Shown piece by piece: positions 1 to 5,010 of a stretch of DNA of 17,493 nt. A program made the position numbers and the translations under genes. The DNA is taken from the NCBI GenBank assembly GCA_964516865.1, contig CAZEXD010000011.1, positions 1-17,493 on the forward strand, written 5' to 3'. Each line of letters opens with the position of its first letter. Positions within the stretch are counted from its first letter, which is position 1. The DNA is from CAZEXD01 sp964516865. Lineage in GTDB: Bacteria; Patescibacteriota; Minisyncoccia; Minisyncoccales; Staskawiczbacteraceae. The notes under the pieces are model-generated. The model saw only the letters and a list, made by a program, of their open reading frames with translations, was not told the origin of the DNA and did not search any database.

Positions 1-1
1 T

Positions 2-253
2 ATTCTAAAAAAAATTCCCGCCACCAAAATTAATGAGAATTTATTAGAACAAAACCTTTGGACAAAGAATTTATGCCATCCCGATTTAATTATTAGAACC
101 GGCGGCGAAAAACGTCTTTCTAATTTTTTAATTTGGCAAAGTGCATATTCTGAACTTTATTTCTCTCCTAAACTCTGGCCGGATTTTTCGGAAAAAGATT
201 TGGATAAAGCCATATTTGATTATAAACGGCGGCAACGAAGATTTGGAAAATAA
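2..253 (+). CDS. uppS: Undecaprenyl diphosphate synthase, 3' part only
   Basis: This is the C-terminal 83 residues of a cis-prenyltransferase; the 5' part lies outside the window. The family makes the C55 undecaprenyl diphosphate from farnesyl diphosphate and isopentenyl diphosphate, the lipid carrier used by MraY and MurG. Visible signature: DLIIRTGGEKRLSNF followed by LIWQSAYSELYF and LWPDF, which closely follows the E. coli UppS C-terminal region, including the substrate-binding RTGGE and RLSNF elements. The tail KRRQRRFGK is the usual end of the family. The reading frame enters from base 2 and stops at TAA 251..253. An 18-bp tandem duplication overlaps the stop codon. It is convergent with the homing-endonuclease-like gene 26 bp downstream. 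It fits the peptidoglycan theme of the window. Confidence 0.93.
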   Translation: MLKKIPATKINENLLEQNLWTKNLCHPDLIIRTGGEKRLSNFLIWQSAYSELYFSPKLWPDFSEKDLDKAIFDYKRRQRRFGK

Positions 254-272
254 TGAAGATTTGGAAAATAAT
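237..272. repeat. 18-bp perfect tandem duplication at the uppS stop codon
   Basis: GAAGATTTGGAAAATAAT occurs at 237..254 and again at 255..272 with no spacer. The first copy holds the last codons and the TAA of uppS; the second is non-coding. It looks like replication slippage and leaves the protein unchanged. Confidence 0.9.
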
Positions 273-279
273 TTTGATT

Positions 280-774
280 TTATAAACTTTTTATTAATTC
301 TTCAGCCACCGAAAGCCATTTTGATTGTTTTGGCTTTTCTTTATATTGTTGAATTTTCTTTTGAACATCTATAATTTGTTGAAAATCTTTTTTCTTCCAT
401 TTCAACAGAGGAATTCCTTTGTTTCTATAAATAATTTCTACGGCTTTTTTCCATAATTCAAATTCATTTTTCTTTCGGATGTTATTAAAAGGATATTTTT
501 CAAAGTAGGGGAGTATTTTATTTTTAATTTCGTCTATATCTTGCACCGAGTAACGACTTTGGTTGTTTATTATATGAATTTTGCCCACCCTTAGAATATT
601 TTTAATTTTTTCAAGAATATTTAAATTTTGACCGCTTTCTGTAATAACAAATTGAACCTTCCAACGATAATAAGTAGGGGAGTTAATTCTTTTGTGTTTT
701 ATGTCTTGTCGAAATTGAAGATCAAAACAGCCGGCCGCGTTTATTAAACTGTTAATATCGATTATTTTTATCAT
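280..774 (-). CDS. LAGLIDADG homing-endonuclease-like protein, probably inactive
   Basis: The protein has about 164 residues from the chosen ATG. Near its N-terminus is SLINAAGCFDLQF, which aligns with the first LAGLIDADG helix and following strand of single-motif homing endonucleases. Further in, GKIHIINNQSRYSVQDIDEI and the stretch around ILPYFEKYPFNNIRKKNEFELW match the family's second half, where a helix precedes YPL..K. In the LAGLIDADG motif the eighth position, normally the metal-binding Asp/Glu, is Ala here, so DNA cleavage is doubtful. I chose ATG at 774 because the motif starts right after it; a TTG start at 807 would add 11 residues with no family match. Such genes usually lie in introns, inteins or free-standing; no host exon or intein is visible here, so it appears free-standing or a relic. 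Confidence 0.75.
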   Translation of the reverse strand: MIKIIDINSLINAAGCFDLQFRQDIKHKRINSPTYYRWKVQFVITESGQNLNILEKIKNILRVGKIHIINNQSRYSVQDIDEIKNKILPYFEKYPFNNIRKKNEFELWKKAVEIIYRNKGIPLLKWKKKDFQQIIDVQKKIQQYKEKPKQSKWLSVAEELIKSL

Positions 775-869
775 AAAAGATGAAATCAAAACCCAAATAC
801 AAATCAAATTTTAGATTTTTCAAATTTTTGATTTTGAGTTTGATTTAAGTTTAGGTTTTATTTTTATAT

Positions 870-960
870 ATTGTGCGACAATAATGATATTGTGCGACAA
901 TATAATTTAATTATAATATTTTTAAAAAGTTTTTAAAAGAGTTGTTTTATTGTGCGACAA
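870..960 (+). repeat. Three plus-oriented copies of the ATTGTGCGAC motif
   Basis: Exact copies begin at 870, 889 and 949, each as ATTGTGCGACAA. The first two are 19 bp apart. They lie in the AT-rich gap between the xer stop and the endonuclease-like gene. The other five exact copies in the window (2887, 3254, 10528, 14312, 15053) are all in the opposite orientation. The core TTGT-GCG-ACAA is a near-palindrome whose polarity comes only from the centre. The rest of the 775..977 gap is AT-rich, with no gene that I can support. Confidence 0.85.
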
Positions 961-977
961 AAAGGATTAGAGGGGTT

Positions 978-1943
978 TTATTCTTTTAATTTTCCGCCGC
1001 TATGGAACTGCCGATGAATATCGCGAAGGCGTTTGTTGGTTATATGAGTATAAATTTGGGTAGCGGAGATATTTTTATGACCCAAAAACTCTTGAACAGT
1101 TCTTAAATCAACGCCCTGGGTCAATAAATCAGTGGCAAAACTATGCCTTAACACATGAGGAGTAGTGGTAATTGGCAATCCACTCATAATGGTATATTTT
1201 TTTATGATTTTTTCTACTGCTCGCGGAGTTAAACGCCGAGACGCGCCCTTTTTAGCGCGATAATTAATGAATAATGCTTTTTCTTTGTCATTTTTGTCAT
1301 TATTGCGGCTTTCTAAATATTTTTTCAACCACTTCAAAGCATTTTTTGAAAAATAAACAGTTCTAGCTCTTCCGCCCTTGCCAATAATTCCCACCTCTAA
1401 ATCAGTTGTTTCTGGTTTTATTTTTATTTGTTCGCGATTTAAAGAGGTCAATTCCGATATTCGCATACCGGTTGAAAAAAGGGTTTGCAAAATGGCGCAA
1501 TCCCGTAATCCTTGTTTGGTAGAAGTATCGGGGGCAGAAAAAAGTTTATTTAATTGTTCCAAGGTGAGAAATTTAACTATTTTTTCTTTATCGGGCTTAG
1601 AAAGGGTTATTTTTTCGGGGGGTAGGGAAAGTATATCCCTTGCCACAAAATAGCCCAGAAGGGCTCTTAAGGCGATTAAATAATAGTTTTGAGTGCTCTT
1701 TTTGAGCGGCTTGCCATTAATAGGGGATTGGCGGGAGAGAAAAACGCGGTAGTTCCAAATATGTTCGGAGGTAAGCTCGTGAGGCTTTAAATTATTTAAA
1801 TTATTTTTTTTTAGCCAAACTAAAAATTTCTCCAGAAATCTTCCGTAATTTTCTTGTGTCTTATTAGAAAGACCTTTTTCTATGTCTAACCAGTCCAAAA
1901 AATCGTTTAAGTGTTCGGGAATTGGTATTTGGCTTTTTATCAT
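978..1943 (-). CDS. xerC: Xer-type tyrosine recombinase
   Basis: This 321-residue site-specific recombinase cuts and rejoins DNA through a 3'-phosphotyrosine, the family that resolves chromosome dimers at dif. The N-terminal SAM-like core-binding domain covers about residues 8..105; the catalytic domain about 120..310. All catalytic residues are visible: R161 in GMRISEL, K189 in the beta-hairpin GKGGRART, H263 and R266 in HVLRHSF, H289 in LGHKN and the nucleophile Y298 in IYTHI. The insertion between the catalytic boxes typical of integron integrases is absent, so this is Xer rather than IntI. ATG at 1943 is the first Met of the family N-terminus, and no Shine-Dalgarno site is seen. A dif-like sequence lies directly upstream, as with the single-recombinase XerS/difSL and XerH/difH systems, so it may act alone. 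XerC versus XerD cannot be decided; the symbol is provisional. Confidence 0.93.
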   Translation of the reverse strand: MIKSQIPIPEHLNDFLDWLDIEKGLSNKTQENYGRFLEKFLVWLKKNNLNNLKPHELTSEHIWNYRVFLSRQSPINGKPLKKSTQNYYLIALRALLGYFVARDILSLPPEKITLSKPDKEKIVKFLTLEQLNKLFSAPDTSTKQGLRDCAILQTLFSTGMRISELTSLNREQIKIKPETTDLEVGIIGKGGRARTVYFSKNALKWLKKYLESRNNDKNDKEKALFINYRAKKGASRRLTPRAVEKIIKKYTIMSGLPITTTPHVLRHSFATDLLTQGVDLRTVQEFLGHKNISATQIYTHITNKRLRDIHRQFHSGGKLKE

Positions 1944-1949
1944 CTTAAT

Positions 1950-2047
1950 AATTCGCTTAACGTATCGGCTTATGCGAAGTTTTCCGAAGGAAAATTTGGG
2001 AAACCGAAGTGCAACGAGGTTTCCGCATAAGCCGTGTTAAGTGACCC
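1950..2047 (-). other. Folded dif-like attachment hairpin (two inverted dif-like sites)
   Basis: Two dif-like sequences face each other. The first, on the plus strand, is AATTCGCTTAA (1950..1960), a 9-bp centre, then TTATGCGAAGT (1970..1980). The second is TTTCCGCATAA (2020..2030), centre GCCGTG, then TTAAGTGACCC (2037..2047). On one strand they pair: CGGCTTATGCG (1966..1976) with CGCATAAGCCG (2024..2034) is a perfect 11-bp stem, followed by a 4-versus-1-base bulge and then GCTTAAC (1955..1961) with GTTAAGT (2036..2042). The loop holds two smaller hairpins: TTTTCC/GGAAAA (1980..1994) and GGAAACC/GGTTTCC (1999..2024). The result is a double-stranded dif-like site with a bulged centre, as in CTX phage attP(+) or integron attC. 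It lies just upstream of the xer start codon. Confidence 0.7.
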
Positions 2048-2074
2048 GAACCAAAAGGCGAGAGTGCAACGTGG
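2008..2074. repeat. Direct repeat AGTGCAACG(A/T)GG inside the cassette end
   Basis: AGTGCAACGAGG (2008..2019) and AGTGCAACGTGG (2063..2074) match at 11 of 12 bases. The first sits in the loop of the GGAAACC/GGTTTCC sub-hairpin, the second outside the attachment hairpin. This could be a protein-binding repeat of the element or a duplication; the role is unknown. Confidence 0.6.
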
Positions 2075-2077
2075 CAA

Positions 2078-2098
2078 GGATTTTTCGTAGAAAAATCC
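2078..2098 (-). terminator. Hairpin downstream of the cassette gene, possible terminator
   Basis: GGATTTTTC (2078..2086) and GAAAAATCC (2090..2098) form a perfect 9-bp stem with a 3-base loop. It is the first strong hairpin downstream of the cassette gene stop (2122). No T-run follows on the minus strand, so intrinsic termination is uncertain; it may instead belong to the element's folded end. Confidence 0.4.
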
Positions 2099-2104
2099 GC
2101 AGAG

Positions 2105-2607
2105 TTGAAAGCCCGCCGTCATTATATTCCACAACACCCATATACTGAAATATGCCCATCATTAGTCATTTTTAATGTAAAGCCAGAACAATACTGCGGG
2201 TTATAATCAAGAACATAAATCGTTCTACTGCCTACTTTCTCAATTTTTGTGGCTGCTAAAACATTATTCCAATTAACCTCACCATTTGGAGCATCTTTGA
2301 AATTATCCAACCTGACCCATTGATTTATTTCGTTATTTTTTATGAAGTTCACAAAATCGTCTTTTGACTTTATAGTCACATCAAATTTGTATCTATCTTC
2401 GGGACCACAATTAGGGGAAGCTCCTTTGGGTAGTGCTCCAAATGGATCGCCAGTAATATTCAACGGGTATTTCAAAACAACCAAACTATATCCCACAATT
2501 ACTAAAACAACAGTCAATAAAATTCCGTATATTAATTTTTTATTCATCATAAGTTTATTATGTTAGATTGTTTATTAAGTTTTTGTTTCTGAAAGGCGGG
2601 CTCTCAA
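2105..2607. repeat. Inner inverted repeat flanking the cassette gene
   Basis: TTGAAAGCCCGCC (2105..2117) and GGCGGGCTCTCAA (2595..2607) are inverted copies with one mismatch over 13 bp. They sit just outside both ends of the small gene and inside the dif-like sites. In a single-stranded form they could pair and loop out the gene. They are notably GC-rich for this DNA. Confidence 0.75.
2122..2550 (-). CDS. Small membrane-anchored protein with four cysteines (cassette cargo)
   Basis: I do not recognise a family for this 142-residue protein. A short basic N-terminus (MMNKK) precedes a hydrophobic segment at about residues 6..27, a signal anchor or uncleaved signal peptide; there is no lipobox. 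The rest is polar and probably outside the membrane. It has four cysteines, C48 in SPNCGPE, C121 in YCSGF and the pair C139-C140 at the C-terminus, which could form disulfides. The start is ATGATG (either Met), without a Shine-Dalgarno site. The gene is bounded by a GC-rich inverted repeat and dif-like sites, and a promoter at 2650..2677 outside the cassette reads into it, so it would be transcribed with xer downstream. I infer that it is accessory cargo of the dif cassette; the function is unknown. Confidence 0.7.
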   Translation of the reverse strand: MMNKKLIYGILLTVVLVIVGYSLVVLKYPLNITGDPFGALPKGASPNCGPEDRYKFDVTIKSKDDFVNFIKNNEINQWVRLDNFKDAPNGEVNWNNVLAATKIEKVGSRTIYVLDYNPQYCSGFTLKMTNDGHISVYGCCGI

Positions 2608-2634
2608 TTTCACTTAACTATAATTATGCGAACA
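2607..2634 (-). other. Putative dif site (Xer recombination site)
   Basis: On the plus strand the site reads arm ATTTCACTTAA (2607..2617), centre CTATAA (2618..2623), arm TTATGCGAACA (2624..2634). The arms of E. coli dif in the same orientation are ATTTAACATAA and TTATGCGCACC, so each arm matches at 9 of 11 positions with the same 6-bp spacing. By the exchange model its right arm and centre are host dif, while the left arm belongs to the cassette. It lies upstream of the only recombinase gene in the window. All eight copies of the ATTGTGCGAC motif point toward it. Confidence 0.68.
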
Positions 2635-2649
2635 ATACTATTTATCTTA

Positions 2650-2677
2650 ATAATAGACCATCTAAAAGGATTGTCAA
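2650..2677 (-). promoter_or_regulatory. Sigma-70-type promoter reading into dif, the cassette and xer
   Basis: On the minus strand TTGACA (2677..2672) is followed after 16 bp by TATTAT (2655..2650). Transcription would start near 2643, cross the dif-like site, and enter the cassette gene and then xer. Before insertion it would have been the xer promoter. The remainder, 2678..2886, is AT-rich with no gene that I can support. Confidence 0.6.
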
Positions 2678-2886
2678 CCCCCTACCTCATCTCTTTCTCA
2701 TAAACGGGTGCTAGTGTTGAATAATTTAGGTTGGGTTAAACAAAAATAATTTTTAAATTTTAAATTGGGAACTAAAAGAACAGAATTCTTTAGGTTTTTC
2801 AAATATTTCTTATTTCTTTAACCTTCCTTAAGAAACCAAAAACACTCCTCTCCCCCAATATCCCTTCCTCTAAATAAAAAAATAAA

Positions 2887-2896
2887 GTCGCACAAT
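2887..2896 (-). repeat. Minus-oriented ATTGTGCGAC motif
   Basis: GTCGCACAAT on the plus strand, an exact 10-base copy just downstream of the stop of the small membrane protein gene. It points left, toward the dif-like site. It differs from most copies in the base after the core (T instead of A). Confidence 0.85.
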
Positions 2897-2903
2897 AAAA
2901 TTT

Positions 2904-3236
2904 TTATTTATTTTCTAGTGCGGTTTTTAAAAAAAGTTTTTTAAACAATTCTAAAATATAATTCTTCACCCTGTCCCAAACATTTGTGACCAATTTTTTT
3001 AATTGTTCTTTTAATTCTTCTTTAGCAATTTGCTGCCTTTTTTCCGTTTCGGAAATAAACTTTGTTAAAATATGTTTTTTAATGAAGTCTATTGTTTTTT
3101 GCCAAAATATCATCACCCATTGCGTTATTTTTTGATAAATAATTCTCCCCCATTTTTTAAAATATGGTTGTTGACTCAAAACTACAATTAAGATAATAAA
3201 ACCGATTAAAATAATATTTTTTAAGAGAAAGTTCAT
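2904..3236 (-). CDS. Small membrane protein, unknown function
   Basis: The protein has about 110 residues. A hydrophobic N-terminal helix at about residues 4..22 anchors it, and a second amphipathic, Trp-rich stretch (IIYQKITQWVMIFWQK) follows. The C-terminal half is highly charged and helical (around ETEKRQQIAKEELKEQLKKL), probably a coiled coil. ATG at 3236 is preferred; an in-frame TTG at 3242 would add two residues. It lies 40 bp downstream of gltX on the same strand and is probably cotranscribed. Copies of the ATTGTGCGAC motif sit on both sides (2887 and 3254). I recognise no domain; this is a lineage-style hypothetical protein. Confidence 0.65.
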   Translation of the reverse strand: MNFLLKNIILIGFIILIVVLSQQPYFKKWGRIIYQKITQWVMIFWQKTIDFIKKHILTKFISETEKRQQIAKEELKEQLKKLVTNVWDRVKNYILELFKKLFLKTALENK

Positions 3237-3253
3237 AAACAAAATAAAAAATT

Positions 3254-3265
3254 TTGTCGCACAAT
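3254..3265 (-). repeat. Minus-oriented ATTGTGCGACAA motif
   Basis: TTGTCGCACAAT on the plus strand, in the 39-bp gap between the gltX stop and the start of the small membrane protein gene. It points left, toward the dif-like site. Confidence 0.85.
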
Positions 3266-3275
3266 ATATTTTATC

Positions 3276-4823
3276 CTAAAACAATTCTTTTGCTTTTTTA
3301 ATTCTTTCTAATGTTTTTTCTTTCCCCAAAATTTCCGCTATTTCAAATGGTCCGGCAGAATATTTTTTCCCCGTTAAAGCCACGCGCAAGGGCCACAACA
3401 AGGTGCCCTTATCGGGAATTTTTGCCGCCTCTAACAACAAAATATTTTGAATATTTTGCGAATTCCAATTTTTTTCTTCAATTTTGGAAAGTATTTTCAT
3501 ATTCTTATCAAGAGAATCAATAATATCTTTATCAGTCATATCCCCCCACTTTAAAATTTCTTTAGGGTAAAAAATGTCTTTTTTAAAAAAGAAATCGGTC
3601 GCCTCTATAATTTCAGAAAGTTTTTTAATCCTGGTTTGATAAAGTCCGATTATTTTTTCCAAAACCTCAAAAGATATTTTTTCTTTGGTTTCGCAACAAT
3701 TATAGTGTTTGAGGATTTTTTCTTTCCCGCCGTCTGCTTCAATTAACTTTCTCTCAATTAAATACGGCAAACACATTTCTGTTAACCTATTTAAAGATTT
3801 TTGGCGAATATAAAAACCATTGAGAAAATCAAGCTTTTTTTGGTTGAATACTGCTCCTCCTTTCTGAATTTTTTCCAAAGAAAATTCTTTTATTAGTTGA
3901 GGCAAAGAAAAAAGTTCTCTATCGCCTCCCGGATTCCATCCTAAAAGAACCAAAAAATTAATCATTGCTTCTGGCAAATAACCATCTTTTTTATATTCCA
4001 GGGCCGAAATGGCGCCGTGCCTTTTGCTTAATTTACTTCTGTCCGGCGCTAAAATTAGAGGAATATGAACATAAATTGGCCTTTCAAATCCCAGCGCTTC
4101 CTGAATTAAAATTTGTTTAGGAGTATTAGAAATATGCTCTTCGCCCCTTATTATGTGAGTTATTTTCATCTCATAATCATCAATCACCCCCGCTAAATAA
4201 AACAGCGGTGATTCAAGATTCTTCGCAATCACAAAATCCCCCATTAATCCCGCGTCTACCTCTATTTTTCCTCGGACAATATCTTCGAAAACAATCTTTT
4301 TTCCCGGCGCCTTCAATCTGATGACAAATTTTTTCCCCGTTGATAAATTTTTATTAATTTCTCTTTTTGACAAACAAAAACATTTGCCGTCATATTTTGG
4401 CGCCACTCCCCTACTCATCTGATCTTGTCGTTTTGCTTCAAGTTCTTCGGGAGTACAAAAACAATAATAGGCCTTATTTTCCTTTAAAAGTTTTTCTATG
4501 TATTTTTTGTAAATTTCCGTTCGTTCGCTTTGCCGGTAGGGTCCATACTCACCTTTATAATTTTTAATCTTAGCGTCAGCGATTGGTCCCTCGTCCCATT
4601 CAATTCCTAGCCACTTTAGGCTTTCAAAAATATCATTTTCAAATTCCGGTTTTGACCTTTCTAAATCAGTATCTTCAATTCTTAAAATAAAATTGCCGTT
4701 GTTTTGTTTGACAAAAAGATAGTTAAAAAGAGCGGTTCGTAAACTACCGATATGCAAAAGACCAGTTGGCGAAGGCGCAAACCGAGTCCGCACCTTACCG
4801 ATTTTATCGGGTATTTTTTTCAT
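3276..4823 (-). CDS. gltX: Glutamyl-tRNA synthetase
   Basis: This 515-residue class I aminoacyl-tRNA synthetase charges tRNA-Glu with glutamate in the cytoplasm, using ATP. The Rossmann catalytic domain opens with APSPTGLLHIGS (HIGH-type motif at 24..27) and RIEDTD. The KMSKS-type loop is DRSKLSKR (264..268). A zinc-binding arrangement is intact: C121-x-C123, then Y144 and C148, with the same spacing as the E. coli enzyme. The helical anticodon-binding domain fills the C-terminal third. Length is normal for the family. Start is ATG at 4823, followed directly by the family N-terminus; no Shine-Dalgarno site. A promoter and a weak terminator lie upstream, separating it from murG. Whether it also charges tRNA-Gln (non-discriminating) cannot be settled here; no glutaminyl-tRNA synthetase or gatCAB gene is in the window. 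Confidence 0.96.
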   Translation of the reverse strand: MKKIPDKIGKVRTRFAPSPTGLLHIGSLRTALFNYLFVKQNNGNFILRIEDTDLERSKPEFENDIFESLKWLGIEWDEGPIADAKIKNYKGEYGPYRQSERTEIYKKYIEKLLKENKAYYCFCTPEELEAKRQDQMSRGVAPKYDGKCFCLSKREINKNLSTGKKFVIRLKAPGKKIVFEDIVRGKIEVDAGLMGDFVIAKNLESPLFYLAGVIDDYEMKITHIIRGEEHISNTPKQILIQEALGFERPIYVHIPLILAPDRSKLSKRHGAISALEYKKDGYLPEAMINFLVLLGWNPGGDRELFSLPQLIKEFSLEKIQKGGAVFNQKKLDFLNGFYIRQKSLNRLTEMCLPYLIERKLIEADGGKEKILKHYNCCETKEKISFEVLEKIIGLYQTRIKKLSEIIEATDFFFKKDIFYPKEILKWGDMTDKDIIDSLDKNMKILSKIEEKNWNSQNIQNILLLEAAKIPDKGTLLWPLRVALTGKKYSAGPFEIAEILGKEKTLERIKKAKELF

Positions 4824-4832
4824 CTTATTTTT

Positions 4833-4862
4833 ATTTTATCATTTTTGATTGACCTAATGCAA
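4833..4862 (-). promoter_or_regulatory. Candidate gltX promoter
   Basis: On the minus strand TTGCAT (4862..4857) and TAAAAT (4838..4833) are separated by 18 bp. The -10 box lies about 10 bp from the gltX ATG, giving a very short or leaderless transcript, which fits the missing Shine-Dalgarno site. Confidence 0.45.
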
Positions 4863-4863
4863 C

Positions 4864-4883
4864 AAAAAACCCCTGATAGGGAT
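4864..4883 (-). terminator. Short Rho-independent terminator after murG
   Basis: On the minus strand ATCCC (4883..4879), loop TATCA, GGGG (4873..4870) and then six T residues. The stem is only 4 to 5 bp. It would end the ftsW-murG transcript just before the gltX promoter. Confidence 0.45.
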
Positions 4884-4893
4884 TTAATATGAT

Positions 4894-4933
4894 GTTGTCC
4901 TTGCCCGCGCGCAAACGTGCGGGCAAGGACAAC
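4894..4933. repeat. Strong GC-rich hairpin (15-bp perfect stem)
   Basis: GTTGTCCTTGCCCGC (4894..4908) pairs perfectly with GCGGGCAAGGACAAC (4919..4933). The loop GCGCAAACGT can add two C-G pairs and one G-T pair around CAAA, giving about 18 bp. No T-run follows on either strand, so it is not a standard terminator. It is far richer in GC than its surroundings and may be a REP-like palindrome or an RNA-stabilising element at the 3' end of the murG transcript. Confidence 0.8.
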
Positions 4934-4963
4934 CTTGGCTCCCGCCGTTAAGGGGTAACAGTA

Positions 4964-4989
4964 AACAACTAAACATGTTTTTAGTTGTT
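4964..4989. repeat. AT-rich hairpin downstream of murG
   Basis: AACAACTAAA (4964..4973) and TTTAGTTGTT (4980..4989) form a perfect 10-bp stem with a 6-base loop, 22 bp after the murG stop. On the minus strand no clear T-run follows. Together with the GC-rich hairpin it makes a structured 3' region. Confidence 0.65.
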
Positions 4990-5010
4990 ATTTCTCCCAG
5001 CTGCCAGATA

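Larger units (their letters stand above)
1961..2617 (-). mobile_element. Putative single-gene cassette inserted at dif by Xer
   Basis: The unit of about 657 bp lies between the exchange points in the site at 1950..1980 and the dif-like site at 2607..2634. It holds one gene (2122..2550), an inner inverted repeat hugging that gene, and the folded attachment hairpin at its 3' end in the gene's sense. It has no recombinase, replicase or transposase of its own, so any movement would rely on the host Xer encoded next door. Removing it joins TGTTCGCATAA and TTATAG to TTAAGCGAATT, restoring an 11+6+11 dif. The base difference GTTAAGC versus GTTAAGT at its two ends is what such an exchange leaves. The element class is inferred from structure; excision has not been observed. 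Confidence 0.6.

Noticed and set aside
775..807. Longer N-terminus for the LAGLIDADG protein from a TTG start
   Set aside because: The extra 11 residues have no family match, and an ATG lies exactly where the domain begins.
1955..2042. Integron attC site (GCTTAAC and GTTAAGT fit the RYYYAAC and GTTRRRY core consensus)
   Set aside because: The adjacent recombinase lacks the integron-integrase insertion, the central spacer is asymmetric (4 versus 1 base), and the third site matches dif in both arms. A Xer/dif reading explains all three sites; the attC-like logic is kept only as an analogy.
2342..2566. Plus-strand frame opposite the cassette gene
   Set aside because: The minus-strand frame has a signal anchor, a promoter and element borders that fit it; the plus frame has none.
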